Counted from the first letter of the stretch, positions 17,199 to 26,520 are shown. The stretch: 64,000 nucleotides of DNA from Methylotenera_A sp049687015 (GCA_049687015.1 JBAVIP010000063.1:1-64000), one strand, 5' to 3'. Numbers and translations are program-made. The notes: generated from the sequence alone by a model not told the origin.

Positions 17199-17672
17199 TT
17201 AGCTAGTAGAGAGTCCATCAAAATAGGATTGTAATATGGTTTGCGCCGCCACTGCATCCAGCATGGCTTTTTGCTCACGTCCTTTAATGCCTGCTTCCGT
17301 TAAATTTTGTGCGGCTTCGGCCGAACTCAAACGCTCGTCAATCATGATGACAGGTAAATTAAAACGGCCTTCCAGCCGCTGTGCAAATTTTTTAGATAAG
17401 TGAGTAAGTGCGTGAGTTTCGCCATCCATGTGCAAGGGTAGTCCCACCACCAGCAAGCTAGGGCGCCATTCTTGGACTATGTTGGCAATTTGTGTAAAGC
17501 ACCTTTCATTTGTTTCGCTATCTATTGTCAGCAAAGGGTGCGCGACTTTTAGCATGGTTTCGCCCACCGCTACTCCAATGCGTTTTTCGCCAAAATCAAA
17601 CGCCAGCACCGTGCCTGTAATTTCAGGGTAGCGGCGTTCTAAAATAGGTAAATGACTTTGGCTTAATGACAT
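17199..17672 (-). CDS. ruvX: RuvX/YqgF putative pre-16S rRNA nuclease / Holliday junction resolvase
   Basis: 157 residues from ATG 17672. A GTG at 17699 directly after the algH stop would add nine residues and cannot be excluded. The RNase H-like fold shows in VLAFDFGEKRIGVAVG near the N-terminus and in IDERLSS. YqgF is needed for 16S rRNA 5' maturation in E. coli. The order algH-ruvX-pyrR-pyrB is common in beta- and gammaproteobacteria. Confidence 0.93.
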   Translation of the reverse strand: MSLSQSHLPILERRYPEITGTVLAFDFGEKRIGVAVGETMLKVAHPLLTIDSETNERCFTQIANIVQEWRPSLLVVGLPLHMDGETHALTHLSKKFAQRLEGRFNLPVIMIDERLSSAEAAQNLTEAGIKGREQKAMLDAVAAQTILQSYFDGLSTS

Positions 17673-17699
17673 TTTATTGGTCACTTGGTTAATTGCCAC

Positions 17700-18278
17700 T
17701 TAGGCATGCCCTGCCACATCAGATAAATTGGCCAAATTTAGCCCCATCATTCGCATGGCGCAATCAAATTTTTCGTGGTCGGCCATATCAAAAATCAACG
17801 CATGAATGTCTTCCAAATTATTGGTTTCTAAACTTAGCCATGCGTTTTGTGCCAGCTCATTTTCCAGCTGGCCTGCTGTCCAGCCTGCGTAGCCTAAGGC
17901 GATGAGCATTTTTTGCGGGCCTTTGTTCTGCGCGGTGGCCTCTAATATGTCCTTCGAGGTAGTTAAAGCAACTGCGTTATTAACGACGATTGTCGAGTTA
18001 AATTCATGATGCGGTGCTGGCATGATGTCATGCAGAATAAAGCCGCGCTCAGTTTGCACTGGCCCGCCGAAATGTACTGTTTTTTTGAGAATGGCTTGCG
18101 ATTGAGCTTCGAGCTGAATTTGTTCAAATAAATCGGCGACGCTGATATCAGCGCTGCGATTAATGATGACGCCCATGGCGCCGTCCTGATTGTGTGTGCA
18201 GATATAGGTGACGGTTTTGGAAAAATATGGATCCGTCATGGCGGGCATCGCGATGAGAAACTGGCCTGTAAGATTCAT
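17700..18278 (-). CDS. algH: AlgH/YqgE family protein
   Basis: 192 residues starting MNLTGQFLIAMPAM, which aligns with E. coli YqgE and has GGA upstream; an ATG at 18296 would add six residues. The conserved blocks YICTHN, GAMGVIINR and HFGGPV are present. The function is not settled; it was first linked to alginate regulation in Pseudomonas. It lies between the ribBA-like gene and ruvX, transcribed with them. Confidence 0.92.
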   Translation of the reverse strand: MNLTGQFLIAMPAMTDPYFSKTVTYICTHNQDGAMGVIINRSADISVADLFEQIQLEAQSQAILKKTVHFGGPVQTERGFILHDIMPAPHHEFNSTIVVNNAVALTTSKDILEATAQNKGPQKMLIALGYAGWTAGQLENELAQNAWLSLETNNLEDIHALIFDMADHEKFDCAMRMMGLNLANLSDVAGHA

Positions 18279-18324
18279 ATTTTCCAATAACGCCATTTTA
18301 TCATATATTAATTGGCTTCGCTTT

Positions 18325-19437
18325 TTATTGACTCTGCTGTTTTTCAGCTTCGTAATACCCCGTGATATCCAGGCCAAAGCCCATCATGCTCGGCATTTTA
18401 CGCGGGGTAGCCATTAAGCGCATTTTGCGCACACCTAAATCCAGCAAAATCTGTGAGCCGATGCCATAGGTGCGCAACTCCTGGATGTAACGAATCGGCT
18501 CATCAGCATGCTCGATTCGCGCGACTATATCAGCACCGGATTCAGCATGATGCAGTAGGATCATTACGCCACAAGGCGCTTCAGCTATGGCTTGCATAGC
18601 TTTGAGCGTATTCCAGCTATGTGTACAACTGCTGCTGTCGAGTAAATCAAAAACAGACAAAGGCTCATGCACTCGCACTAGTGTTTCTGAGTTGGCGGAA
18701 GGGGTGCCTTGAACAAGCGCCAAGTGCGTTTCGTTGGCGATTTTGTCGCGGTACGCTATCAGCCGCATCTCGCCATAAGGGGTAGCAACGGTGCGCTCTG
18801 CAGCCCGCTCTATTAGCTTTTCCGTTTCACTGCGGTAGCGGATTAAATCGGCAATGGTGCCAATTTTGATGTGATGCAGTTTGGCGATCTCCAGCAAGTC
18901 TGGCAAGCGTGCCATTTCGCCATCATCTTTTAAAATCTCGCAAATCACACTGGCAGGCTCACAGCCCGCAAGCGCCGCCAAATCACTGCCGGCTTCGGTA
19001 TGCCCTGCGCGCACTAGTACGCCGCCATTGAGAGCGGCCAAAGGAAAGATATGGCCTGGGCTGACAAGGCTTTTTGCGTTAGCATTTTTGGCGACCGCCG
19101 CCTGAATCGTTGTCGCACGGTCGGCAGCCGAGATGCCGGTCGTGACACCAGTTGCAGCTTCGATAGATACGGTGAAATTGGTTCCAAGGCGCGAATCATT
19201 TTTTAGCACCATGGGCGGCAGATTAAGCTGTTTGCAGCGTGCCTCGGTCAGCGTCAGGCAAATCAGGCCGCGCCCGTGTTTGGCCATAAAGTTGATGTGT
19301 TCGGCAGTGGCAAATTCGGCCGCAATGACAAAATCGCCTTCGTTTTCACGATTTTCGTCGTCCACCAGAATAACCATTTTGCCTGATTTGATGTCGGCGA
19401 TAATTTCGGCAATGGGACTAATTGAATTATGCGGCAT
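18325..19437 (-). CDS. ribBA: 3,4-dihydroxy-2-butanone 4-phosphate synthase with degenerate GTP cyclohydrolase II domain
   Basis: 370 residues. The N-terminal RibB domain (1-205) is intact: DDENRENEGDFVIAAE near 26-41, and GHTEAGSDLA. The C-terminal half is recognisably RibA-like (LVRVHEP, then YGIGSQILLDLGV), but the three zinc cysteines of GTP cyclohydrolase II are missing; the zinc-loop region reads SVFDLLDSSSCTHSW. So it most likely makes only the butanone phosphate, as known for RibB-RibA-like fusions in other proteobacteria, and a separate ribA is expected elsewhere. It overlaps ribE by 11 bases. Confidence 0.9.
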   Translation of the reverse strand: MPHNSISPIAEIIADIKSGKMVILVDDENRENEGDFVIAAEFATAEHINFMAKHGRGLICLTLTEARCKQLNLPPMVLKNDSRLGTNFTVSIEAATGVTTGISAADRATTIQAAVAKNANAKSLVSPGHIFPLAALNGGVLVRAGHTEAGSDLAALAGCEPASVICEILKDDGEMARLPDLLEIAKLHHIKIGTIADLIRYRSETEKLIERAAERTVATPYGEMRLIAYRDKIANETHLALVQGTPSANSETLVRVHEPLSVFDLLDSSSCTHSWNTLKAMQAIAEAPCGVMILLHHAESGADIVARIEHADEPIRYIQELRTYGIGSQILLDLGVRKMRLMATPRKMPSMMGFGLDITGYYEAEKQQSQ

Positions 19438-20029
19438 TCTCGTGCGTCCATTCTGTCATGCGCTCCACATAGCGGGCGATCAGATCAATTTCCAGATTCA
19501 CGTGGTCGCCAACCCTTAAATGTTTGAAAGTGGTGTGATCTAAGGTGTGCGGGATAATGTTCATGGTAAAGATGTCTTGCGCGATGCTGTTTACAGTCAG
19601 GCTCACGCCATCGACGCAAATCGAGCCTTTTTTTGCGATGTATTTTGAAATCTCGTGCGGCGCGCGTATTGCCAGCAACCAGCAATCGCCGGCTTGTTCA
19701 AAGCGCGTTACCTGTCCCACGCCATCCACATGACCGCTCACCAAATGTCCGCCCAGCCTGTCCTGCAGGCGTAACGCTTTTTCCAAGTTAACTGCTTGCT
19801 TGCTATTTAAGCCTGCCGTGACACTTAATGTTTCTTTTGAAACATGCACCTCAAAATGCGTTTTGTCGAAACGGGTAACTGTCAGGCAAACCCCATTGAC
19901 AGCAATGCTGTCGCCAATTTGCACATCATCCAGGCCCAAACGGGCGGCATTGATTGATAGCTTCAGGTCTTCTCCAACCTTTGTGGTTGCATCAATATCG
20001 CCAACAGCTTGAATGATTCCGGTAAACAT
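19427..20029 (-). CDS. ribE: Riboflavin synthase alpha chain
   Basis: 200 residues with two lumazine-binding repeats. The start MFTGIIQAVG is diagnostic; GDSIAVNGVCLTV and the second-repeat KGSICVDGVSLTVN match. It dismutates two 6,7-dimethyl-8-ribityllumazine molecules to riboflavin. First gene of the unit ribE-ribBA-algH-ruvX-pyrR-pyrB-pyrC'. I see no FMN riboswitch in the 104 bases upstream. Confidence 0.96.
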   Translation of the reverse strand: MFTGIIQAVGDIDATTKVGEDLKLSINAARLGLDDVQIGDSIAVNGVCLTVTRFDKTHFEVHVSKETLSVTAGLNSKQAVNLEKALRLQDRLGGHLVSGHVDGVGQVTRFEQAGDCWLLAIRAPHEISKYIAKKGSICVDGVSLTVNSIAQDIFTMNIIPHTLDHTTFKHLRVGDHVNLEIDLIARYVERMTEWTHENAA

Positions 20030-20059
20030 GATGATATTTTAACAGTATTAATAAAAAGT

Positions 20060-20103
20060 ACAGTTTAAAAATGTTGGCATGCAGTTTGCAAAACATGAAC
20101 TGT
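20060..20103. promoter_or_regulatory. Two-part inverted repeat in the ribE / 20134 divergent intergenic region
   Basis: ACAGTT (20060-20065) and ATGTT (20071-20075) are mirrored by AACAT (20092-20096) and AACTGT (20098-20103). GCATGC lies near the centre. It is 30 bases from both start codons' side and could be an operator or an RNA hairpin; I cannot name a regulator. Confidence 0.35.
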
Positions 20104-20133
20104 AATTAACTTTTTACTGAGCAGGAACCCAAA

Positions 20134-21804
20134 ATGTTATCAAACGTAATGCATAAAATTCAGACGGCTTTACATCACCAGGAAGTGCAAAAGAATCTTG
20201 GATGGATGGATACATTGACCGAAATGGACGCATTGAGTGCCCTGAAAATGACGACAGCCCAATTGGCCAAAAATCAATTTAAGTCTGCAGATAACCTGAA
20301 ACATCAGATAGACATCGTGCTGGCAATTGATAAGAAGTCTTATCAAAATGCCAAGAAAATCACGTATAAGTACTTGACTACATTGAAATTAAATAAAGAA
20401 TTAGAAATTGAGTTATACAATGCGGCGTATGCGTATCAGAGACAATTGTATGTGGCTTATACGCAATTTCTTGATTTATATCTGGGGCAAAATAAAACAG
20501 TTTTCACAGATGAAGAAATCAATTTAATTTTATGCCGTCATTTAAATGCAACTTTTGCAATGGCGAAATGGCGCTATTTCGATGATCAACCTGCGCCAAC
20601 CGGCACATGGGCAAATGTTTGTAAAGTCATCAAATGTGCTGAAAATTTGTCATTATTGAATACCAATCTATTTTTGTATGACCACCAAAAGAAAGAAATC
20701 AGCATTGCTACTTTATTGAAGCGCGGTTTCATGATGGATACCTTGCATAAGGGCAGCTATAGTCGTTTGCAAATTCAATTGACCGAACAGGTGCTGAGGG
20801 TGTGGGCGACCAATCCATTGTTGCTCAACAAGCATAAACAAGATAAGTTTCAGTTTTTTATCGATGTTGAAGCGGATAAAGGCCCGGAACGTATCCGGGC
20901 GGTAGAGAAATTTGCAGATTACCGTTTCTGGAAGACCACGCGCTTGATAGATAAAATCGAGGCCTATTTATGCGCGGTGGATACACAAAAGCCTTTACAT
21001 GAGTTTGGGCTTGAGAAAATGGCATCGACAGATGTGCTGGTTAAATTATTTAAAAAATTGCGCGTCGATTGGTGCGTAGAAGGCTACGAGCGCCAACGCA
21101 GAAAAGAATCCAGGAATAAAAGGAACAAACTCATTAATGTAAGTTATGGCTTGGAGGACATTTGCCGCAGATTAAATGCAGCTAAACCTAAACTGGACAC
21201 GAAACCAATACAAAGAGATGCATTTGGATTTGAAATGCAGGTGGCCGCGCACCGCAGAGGCCAGGCGCCGCAAGTTTATCAAACCAGCGAAAATAAACTT
21301 GGCAGCGAGAACTGGTGGTTAGTCGATGAAAGTGCCAGCGGTTTTGCTGTTGATTTGGGTAAAACCTATAACAGTTGGATAGAGCCTGGCAAGCTGATAG
21401 GCTATACCACGCCGGAAGACAAGGATTTGTTTGTCATCGCAGAAATCAGAAGCGTGAGAAAACAGGCCAATGGTACTTATAGGGCAGGGCTAAAGGTGCT
21501 CGGATCTCATGGCACTTCTGTTCAGGTTGGGCGCGTAGACCAAAACAACTTTTCTGAGGCGCTCAGCGGTTATTTTGTAGATGAGGCGGATGCCAACCTT
21601 AGCCAATTCAATACTTTTGCGGGCTTATTGCTGGATAAACAAGATGATAGTAAATCGAATAAAGCTTCGTTGATTGTGCCGAGATGCGAGTATAAACGTG
21701 GCAGTAAATTTAGAATCAACATAGAAGGCGATGACAGGATAATAGAAGTGGGTGTGCCATTGATGAAGCAGCGTGAATGGGTGCGCGTGACGTTGCCGAT
21801 TTAA
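20134..21804 (+). CDS. Large soluble protein of unknown function with possible PilZ-like C-terminal domain
   Basis: 556 residues, no signal peptide or membrane segment. The first 350 residues are predicted mostly helical. The C-terminal part has NWWLVDESASGFAVDL followed by an IEPGKLIGY segment and a V-G-R-V tract. This pattern (W-x-L-V-D-x-S-x-x-G) recurs in PilZ-related beta-barrel proteins, but the usual RxxxR c-di-GMP motif is only weakly matched (ERQRRKESRNKR lies well upstream). So c-di-GMP binding is a guess. It stands alone between ribE and lolC. Confidence 0.6.
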   Translation: MLSNVMHKIQTALHHQEVQKNLGWMDTLTEMDALSALKMTTAQLAKNQFKSADNLKHQIDIVLAIDKKSYQNAKKITYKYLTTLKLNKELEIELYNAAYAYQRQLYVAYTQFLDLYLGQNKTVFTDEEINLILCRHLNATFAMAKWRYFDDQPAPTGTWANVCKVIKCAENLSLLNTNLFLYDHQKKEISIATLLKRGFMMDTLHKGSYSRLQIQLTEQVLRVWATNPLLLNKHKQDKFQFFIDVEADKGPERIRAVEKFADYRFWKTTRLIDKIEAYLCAVDTQKPLHEFGLEKMASTDVLVKLFKKLRVDWCVEGYERQRRKESRNKRNKLINVSYGLEDICRRLNAAKPKLDTKPIQRDAFGFEMQVAAHRRGQAPQVYQTSENKLGSENWWLVDESASGFAVDLGKTYNSWIEPGKLIGYTTPEDKDLFVIAEIRSVRKQANGTYRAGLKVLGSHGTSVQVGRVDQNNFSEALSGYFVDEADANLSQFNTFAGLLLDKQDDSKSNKASLIVPRCEYKRGSKFRINIEGDDRIIEVGVPLMKQREWVRVTLPI

Positions 21805-21865
21805 ATTTCAACAATTTTCAATACAAGGTGAATCTCAGCAGCTTAAAAACTGCTAAGATTCTGCT

Positions 21866-23131
21866 ATGTCTGTATTTTCAAAACTTCCGTTTGAGTTGTT
21901 TGTAGGCTTGCGCTATTTACGCGCAAAACGCAAAAGCCACTTCACCACCTTTATTTCTATCACCAGTATGGTCGGCATCGCGCTTGGTGTTGCGGTACTT
22001 ATTGTGGTGCTTTCAGTGATGAACGGTTTTGGTACTGAGCTGCGGAGTCGCATTTTGGGCGTTGCCTCGCATTTGCAGATCACCGAGGGCAGCAATACGC
22101 TTTCTAACTGGCAATCAGTGATGCGCGAGGTTGATGGCATTCCTCATGTAGTAGCCGCAGCGCCCTTTGTTATGGCGCAGGGCATGCTTTCCTTCGGGTC
22201 AGTCGCTCAAGGAACACTGGTGCGCGGCGTGCTGCCGGATGCCGAGGTGAAAGTAGCCGAATTTGCCGAAAAAATGAAAGTTGGCAAGCTGGCTGATCTG
22301 CGCGCGGGTGAGTTTGGCATTATATTGGGCACTGATTTGGCATATTCATTAGGGCTTACGGTGGGGGATAAAGTGATCCTGATGTCTCCTTCAGGTCAGG
22401 CCACGCCGGTGGGCACCATGCCCCGTATGAAACAGTTTAAGTTGATAGGCTTGTTTGAGATGGGTTACCAGGCTTATGACTCAGGCCTGGCGCTGATTCA
22501 TATCGAGGACGCAGCCAAGCTGTATCGTATGGAAGACAAGGTTTCTGGTTTAAGGTTAAAACTCGACGACCCATTTTTAACGGCCGTTGTCGCGCCAGTA
22601 ATTGCTTCCAGGTTAGCTGGTCGAGGTAATTATTATTTGAGTGACTGGGTGCAAGAAAATCCTAATTTCTTTGCTGCGCTTAAAATGGAAAAGCGCATTA
22701 TGTCCATCATTATGGTGCTGGTGGTAGCGGTGGCTGCATTCAATATTGTATCCACGTTAATTATGGCAGTGATCGACAAGCGCGCCGATATTGCGATTAT
22801 GCGCACCTTTGGCGCCAGTCCGCGCAGCATCATGAAGATATTTATTATCCAGGGCGTGTTGATAGGCGTGATTGGCACACTATTAGGCGTTGGACTGGGA
22901 ATCCTAATCACGCTGAATGTTGATGTCATCGTGCCGTTTATTGAGCAATTATTTAACACTAAATTTTTAGCTAAGGATGTTTATTACATTAGCGAAGTGC
23001 CTTCACAGTTGCTGTGGTCTGATGTCACCGTGATTGCGCTCACCTCTTTTGTACTAAGCCTGCTGGCGACGCTTTACCCGAGTTATAAGGCCTCCCAAAT
23101 TAATCCTGCCGAGGCGTTGAGATATGAGTAG
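21866..23131 (+). CDS. lolC: Lipoprotein-releasing ABC transporter permease LolC/E
   Basis: 421 residues. One N-terminal membrane helix (TFISITSMVGIALGVAVLIVVL), a large periplasmic domain, then three C-terminal helices and the family ending NPAEALRYE. LolCDE extracts outer-membrane lipoproteins from the inner membrane for LolA. Only one permease gene is found here, so the complex may be of the LolF2D2 type (one permease) unless another gene lies elsewhere. Its stop overlaps the start of lolD by eight bases. Confidence 0.95.
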   Translation: MSVFSKLPFELFVGLRYLRAKRKSHFTTFISITSMVGIALGVAVLIVVLSVMNGFGTELRSRILGVASHLQITEGSNTLSNWQSVMREVDGIPHVVAAAPFVMAQGMLSFGSVAQGTLVRGVLPDAEVKVAEFAEKMKVGKLADLRAGEFGIILGTDLAYSLGLTVGDKVILMSPSGQATPVGTMPRMKQFKLIGLFEMGYQAYDSGLALIHIEDAAKLYRMEDKVSGLRLKLDDPFLTAVVAPVIASRLAGRGNYYLSDWVQENPNFFAALKMEKRIMSIIMVLVVAVAAFNIVSTLIMAVIDKRADIAIMRTFGASPRSIMKIFIIQGVLIGVIGTLLGVGLGILITLNVDVIVPFIEQLFNTKFLAKDVYYISEVPSQLLWSDVTVIALTSFVLSLLATLYPSYKASQINPAEALRYE

Positions 23132-23798
23132 CATCATTGCCTGCCAAAACCTTTGCAAAACCTATACCGGCCTGGATGTAGCCGTGCTCAATGGTATTGA
23201 TTTAAGCATTAAAAATGGTGAGCAAATTGCGATTGTAGGAGAATCAGGTTCTGGTAAAAGTACACTACTGCATTTGCTGGGCGGACTGGATGCGCCAACC
23301 AGCGGTACCGTTGAACTGGCGGATAAAAACTTGAGCCAGTTATCTGAAACCGAAAAAGGTTTGCTTCGCAATCAAACATTGGGTTTCGTATATCAGTTTC
23401 ACCATTTATTGCCGGAATTCACCGCGATTGAAAACGTGGCCATGCCTTTGCTGATACGCCGCATGCCGCGTGAGCAGGCGCTGGAAAAGGCGCGATTGAT
23501 GCTCGAAAAAGTAGGCTTGGCGCATCGCTTGGAGCATATGCCTGGTGAACTCTCCGGCGGCGAGCGGCAACGCGCAGCGCTCGCAAGGGCTTTAGTCACG
23601 CGGCCTGCATGTGTATTGGCCGATGAACCGACGGGCAATCTGGATCGTGTGACAGCAAACCAGGTATTTGATTTGTTGCTGGAAATTAACCAGGAACAAA
23701 ACACCAGCCTGGTGGTGGTGACGCATGACTTGGGTCTGGCGGCAAAAATGCAGCGCCAGTATCGCTTAGAAGACGGCAAGCTTAATTCGTTTAATTAG
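23124..23798 (+). CDS. lolD: Lipoprotein-releasing ABC transporter ATPase LolD
   Basis: 224 residues. Walker A GESGSGKST is at 39-47, the signature LSGGERQRAALARAL and Walker B VLADEPTGNLD follow, with H-switch VVVTHD. It powers lipoprotein release with the overlapping lolC product. Confidence 0.96.
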   Translation: MSSIIACQNLCKTYTGLDVAVLNGIDLSIKNGEQIAIVGESGSGKSTLLHLLGGLDAPTSGTVELADKNLSQLSETEKGLLRNQTLGFVYQFHHLLPEFTAIENVAMPLLIRRMPREQALEKARLMLEKVGLAHRLEHMPGELSGGERQRAALARALVTRPACVLADEPTGNLDRVTANQVFDLLLEINQEQNTSLVVVTHDLGLAAKMQRQYRLEDGKLNSFN

Positions 23799-23813
23799 AT
23801 GGTCAGCTTGTAA

Positions 23814-26171
23814 ATGAGAAGCTTGGCGCTAGGTTTTGTGTTCGGCGCCTGGTGGCTGCAACAACAAGCCGTTTCGCCTGCCCCGCAGGCCGCTCTGGTG
23901 TTTGTTCCCGGCCTGCTGATCTTGCTTGTGATATCTCGGTTCAAATTCCCCGTTCTAAAAATAGTCATTTTTTTGTTTGCGGTATTGTTTGGTTTTCTCT
24001 GGGCAGCGACTTTTGCAGCAATTCGATTAAGCGACGAATTGCCTAAAAGCTGGGAACAGAAAAGTGTTGATTTGGTTGGTGTGGTAGCGAGCCTGCCGGA
24101 AGTCACCGAACGTGGCGAGCGCTTTCGCTTTGATGTCGAAAAAATTCTGACCAAAGATGCAAGATTCCCACCAAAAATCCCAGAGCATATTTCACTGAAT
24201 TTTTACCGCGAGACTGAATCACAAAAACTAGAAAATGCGCCTAGTCTTTCTAACTACTTTCACGCAGGCGAGCGTTGGCAATTCACTGTCCGCTTAAAAC
24301 GCCCACACTCGACTTATAATCCGCACGGGTTTGATTTTGAAGCCTGGGCGCTGGCAGAAAATATACGTGCCACCGGCACAATTCGTAATAAAAGCGGCTA
24401 TAAAAAACTCACAAATTTTGTTTGGAAGCCGAACTATATTATCGAAAATTGGCGCGAAAAAGTGGGTAACCACATCACACAAACCCTAGCAAACAAGCCA
24501 TATGCAGGTGTGATTCGTGCATTGGTGGTAGGTGACGATAGTCAAATTACGCAAGCGCAATGGAACGTGTATTTGCGTACCGGCGTGAATCATCTCATGA
24601 GCATTTCTGGCTTGCATATCACCATGCTGGCGGGTTTGGCGTTTGCGCTAGTAGCGTTTGTGTGGCGACGTTTTCCGGTTTTGGTAATGCGCATGCCGAC
24701 GCGCAAGGCGGCTACCATTTTCGGGTTGCTGGCGGCTGTTATGTATGCACTTTTGGCTGGCATGTCGGTGCCCACGCAACGCACACTTTTCATGCTGATA
24801 ACGTTTGCTTTAGCGCTGCTATTCGGGCGTAATTTGGCCATTTCGCGCGCATTGGCGATTGCGTTAACTGTGGTGGTTTTGCTTGATCCGTGGGCGGTCA
24901 TCGCACCAGGTTTTTGGCTTTCGTTTAGTGCGGTGGCGTTTATTGCTTATATTTCAGTAGGCAGATTGGCAATTCAGCATTGGTTAAAAGAAGCGATTCA
25001 CACGCAGTGGGCGATTACACTAGGCTTGCTGCCTTTACTGATTTTTATGTTCGGGCAGACTTCCATTATTTCGCCGCTCGCCAATGCGTTTGCGATTCCC
25101 GTTATTTCGCTTGCGGTTGTGCCGATGGCTATTTTTGGCAGCTTGCTGCGTCTTGATTTTATGTTGCAGGCATCCCATTTCGTGTTAGAGGTTTGTATGC
25201 AAGGTTTAAATTGGCTGGCGAATCTACCGACTTGGCAACAAGCCGCACCACCAGTGTGGGCGCTGCTTGTAGCGATGTTTGGTGTGTTGTGGCTGCTGTT
25301 GCCGCGCGGTTTTCCACAGCGCTGGCTGGGTTTAATTTTGCTGCTGCCGCTGTTTTTTGTAAATTCGCCACGTCCGGCAGTCGGCGAAATGCGCACTGCC
25401 GTTTTAGATGTCGGTCAGGGCCTGGCGGTGGTGGTTCAAACCACAAATCACACGTTGCTATATGACGCTGGGCCGCGCTATTCAGCGCAAAGCGACGCAG
25501 GCAGTAAAATTGTCGTGCCCTATTTGCGTGGCGAAGGTGTGAAGAAACTCGATGCTTTTATTGTGAGCCACAATGACGAAGATCACAGTGGCGGCGCGGT
25601 TTCTGTGCTAGCGCAAATGCCTGTGACTTGGCTGGCTAGTTCGTTCGATGTAGAAGCGGGTTTTACAGCAAAGCGCATAAAATGCTTTGCGGGCCAGCAT
25701 TGGCGCTGGGATAAAGTTGATTTTGAGGTGCTGTACCCCAGTTGGGAAAGTTATGAAAACGAGAATATCTCTGATAACAACCGCAGCTGCGTGGTGAAAA
25801 TTACCAGCCAATTTGGCAGTATTTTACTCACAGGAGACATTGAAAAAGAATCCGAAGCAGAACTGTTGCAAACCAATAAAGACGTGCTTGCTAGCGATGT
25901 TATAGTCGTGCCGCATCACGGCAGCAAAACCTCATCCACCATTGATTTTATACAAGCGGTGAATGCTAAGCAGACAATTTTTACTGTGGGATATTTAAAC
26001 CGCTTTAAACATCCCAAGCCCGAGATTGAGCAACGATACGCAGCAACAAGTTCTAGCATATATAGGTCGGATAAGGCAGGGGCGTTATTGATTAACTTTA
26101 ACGCCTCACAAAGCGCACAGGTAGAACAATGGCGGCGCGCACATCGAATGTACTGGCAAGACGCAGATTAA
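23814..26171 (+). CDS. comEC: ComEC/Rec2 DNA-uptake channel
   Basis: 785 residues, normal size. N-terminal membrane segments and a soluble OB-like part (about 60-190) are followed by the competence domain with many helices (HLMSISGLHITMLAG motif near 260). The C-terminal metallo-beta-lactamase-like domain has SHNDEDHSGG and VPHHGSKTS. The protein carries single-stranded DNA across the inner membrane during transformation. It lies 15 bases after lolD, as in many betaproteobacteria. A diverged fragment of its own 3' end is found 110 bases downstream. Confidence 0.95.
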   Translation: MRSLALGFVFGAWWLQQQAVSPAPQAALVFVPGLLILLVISRFKFPVLKIVIFLFAVLFGFLWAATFAAIRLSDELPKSWEQKSVDLVGVVASLPEVTERGERFRFDVEKILTKDARFPPKIPEHISLNFYRETESQKLENAPSLSNYFHAGERWQFTVRLKRPHSTYNPHGFDFEAWALAENIRATGTIRNKSGYKKLTNFVWKPNYIIENWREKVGNHITQTLANKPYAGVIRALVVGDDSQITQAQWNVYLRTGVNHLMSISGLHITMLAGLAFALVAFVWRRFPVLVMRMPTRKAATIFGLLAAVMYALLAGMSVPTQRTLFMLITFALALLFGRNLAISRALAIALTVVVLLDPWAVIAPGFWLSFSAVAFIAYISVGRLAIQHWLKEAIHTQWAITLGLLPLLIFMFGQTSIISPLANAFAIPVISLAVVPMAIFGSLLRLDFMLQASHFVLEVCMQGLNWLANLPTWQQAAPPVWALLVAMFGVLWLLLPRGFPQRWLGLILLLPLFFVNSPRPAVGEMRTAVLDVGQGLAVVVQTTNHTLLYDAGPRYSAQSDAGSKIVVPYLRGEGVKKLDAFIVSHNDEDHSGGAVSVLAQMPVTWLASSFDVEAGFTAKRIKCFAGQHWRWDKVDFEVLYPSWESYENENISDNNRSCVVKITSQFGSILLTGDIEKESEAELLQTNKDVLASDVIVVPHHGSKTSSTIDFIQAVNAKQTIFTVGYLNRFKHPKPEIEQRYAATSSSIYRSDKAGALLINFNASQSAQVEQWRRAHRMYWQDAD

Positions 26172-26230
26172 TAGCGTGGTAGTATTGTTTATATTGTTAT
26201 ATTATTTGTGAGATTAATTGTAAGGGGGTA

Positions 26231-26280
26231 GTGAAGTGGAAATTAATCGTGGTTTGTCCCCTATTTGCCTGTATTTGTCC
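26231..26280 (+). repeat. Possible dispersed-repeat remnant at the comEC fragment junction
   Basis: The stretch around 26243-26278 reads TTAATCGTGG, then TTTGTCCCC, and shortly after ATTTGTCCC, an imperfect internal repeat. It resembles intergenic GTCCCC-type repeats I associate with REP-linked transposases, but this is from memory. It ends exactly where similarity to comEC begins. Confidence 0.35.
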
Positions 26281-26440
26281 CTTGATTGAGAAGCGTTATG
26301 AGGATAGTTTGGCCGCACCGTATCGCTCAGATTATCAAGGCGCACTGCTATTGGACTTTACGCATAAGTATGGCATTAAAATCAATGCTTGGCGTCAAGG
26401 CCAGCCGAGATATTGGCAGGATGCCTATGAACAGCATTAA
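26281..26440 (+). pseudogene. Remnant of a second comEC 3' end
   Basis: Translated in the frame ending with TAA at 26438-26440, this segment aligns end to end with the last 47 residues of the intact ComEC. Shared blocks in order are IE[QK]RY, YRSD, GALL, a W-R pair and YWQDA. The position of the stop differs by only two codons. Nucleotide divergence is considerable, yet the frame is unbroken, so it came from a divergent functional comEC rather than a recent copy. A longer frame starting at 26231 has a front part made of repeat sequence and is unlikely to be a real gene. Confidence 0.75.
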
Positions 26441-26520
26441 AATTAGCAAACTGGAACTTGCCGAAATGCCCGCTTCCAGCTAAAGTAGCGGGAGTTTTTG
26501 AATACTTAAGGAGTATTGCC

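Noticed and set aside
20030..20133. FMN riboswitch ahead of ribE
   Set aside because: The space is too short and lacks the conserved AGGG and GAxxCGG-type elements.
26231..26440. 69-codon gene after comEC
   Set aside because: Only codons from about 26281 match anything, namely the end of ComEC; the front is repeat-like sequence and there is no ribosome site. Treated as a gene remnant.
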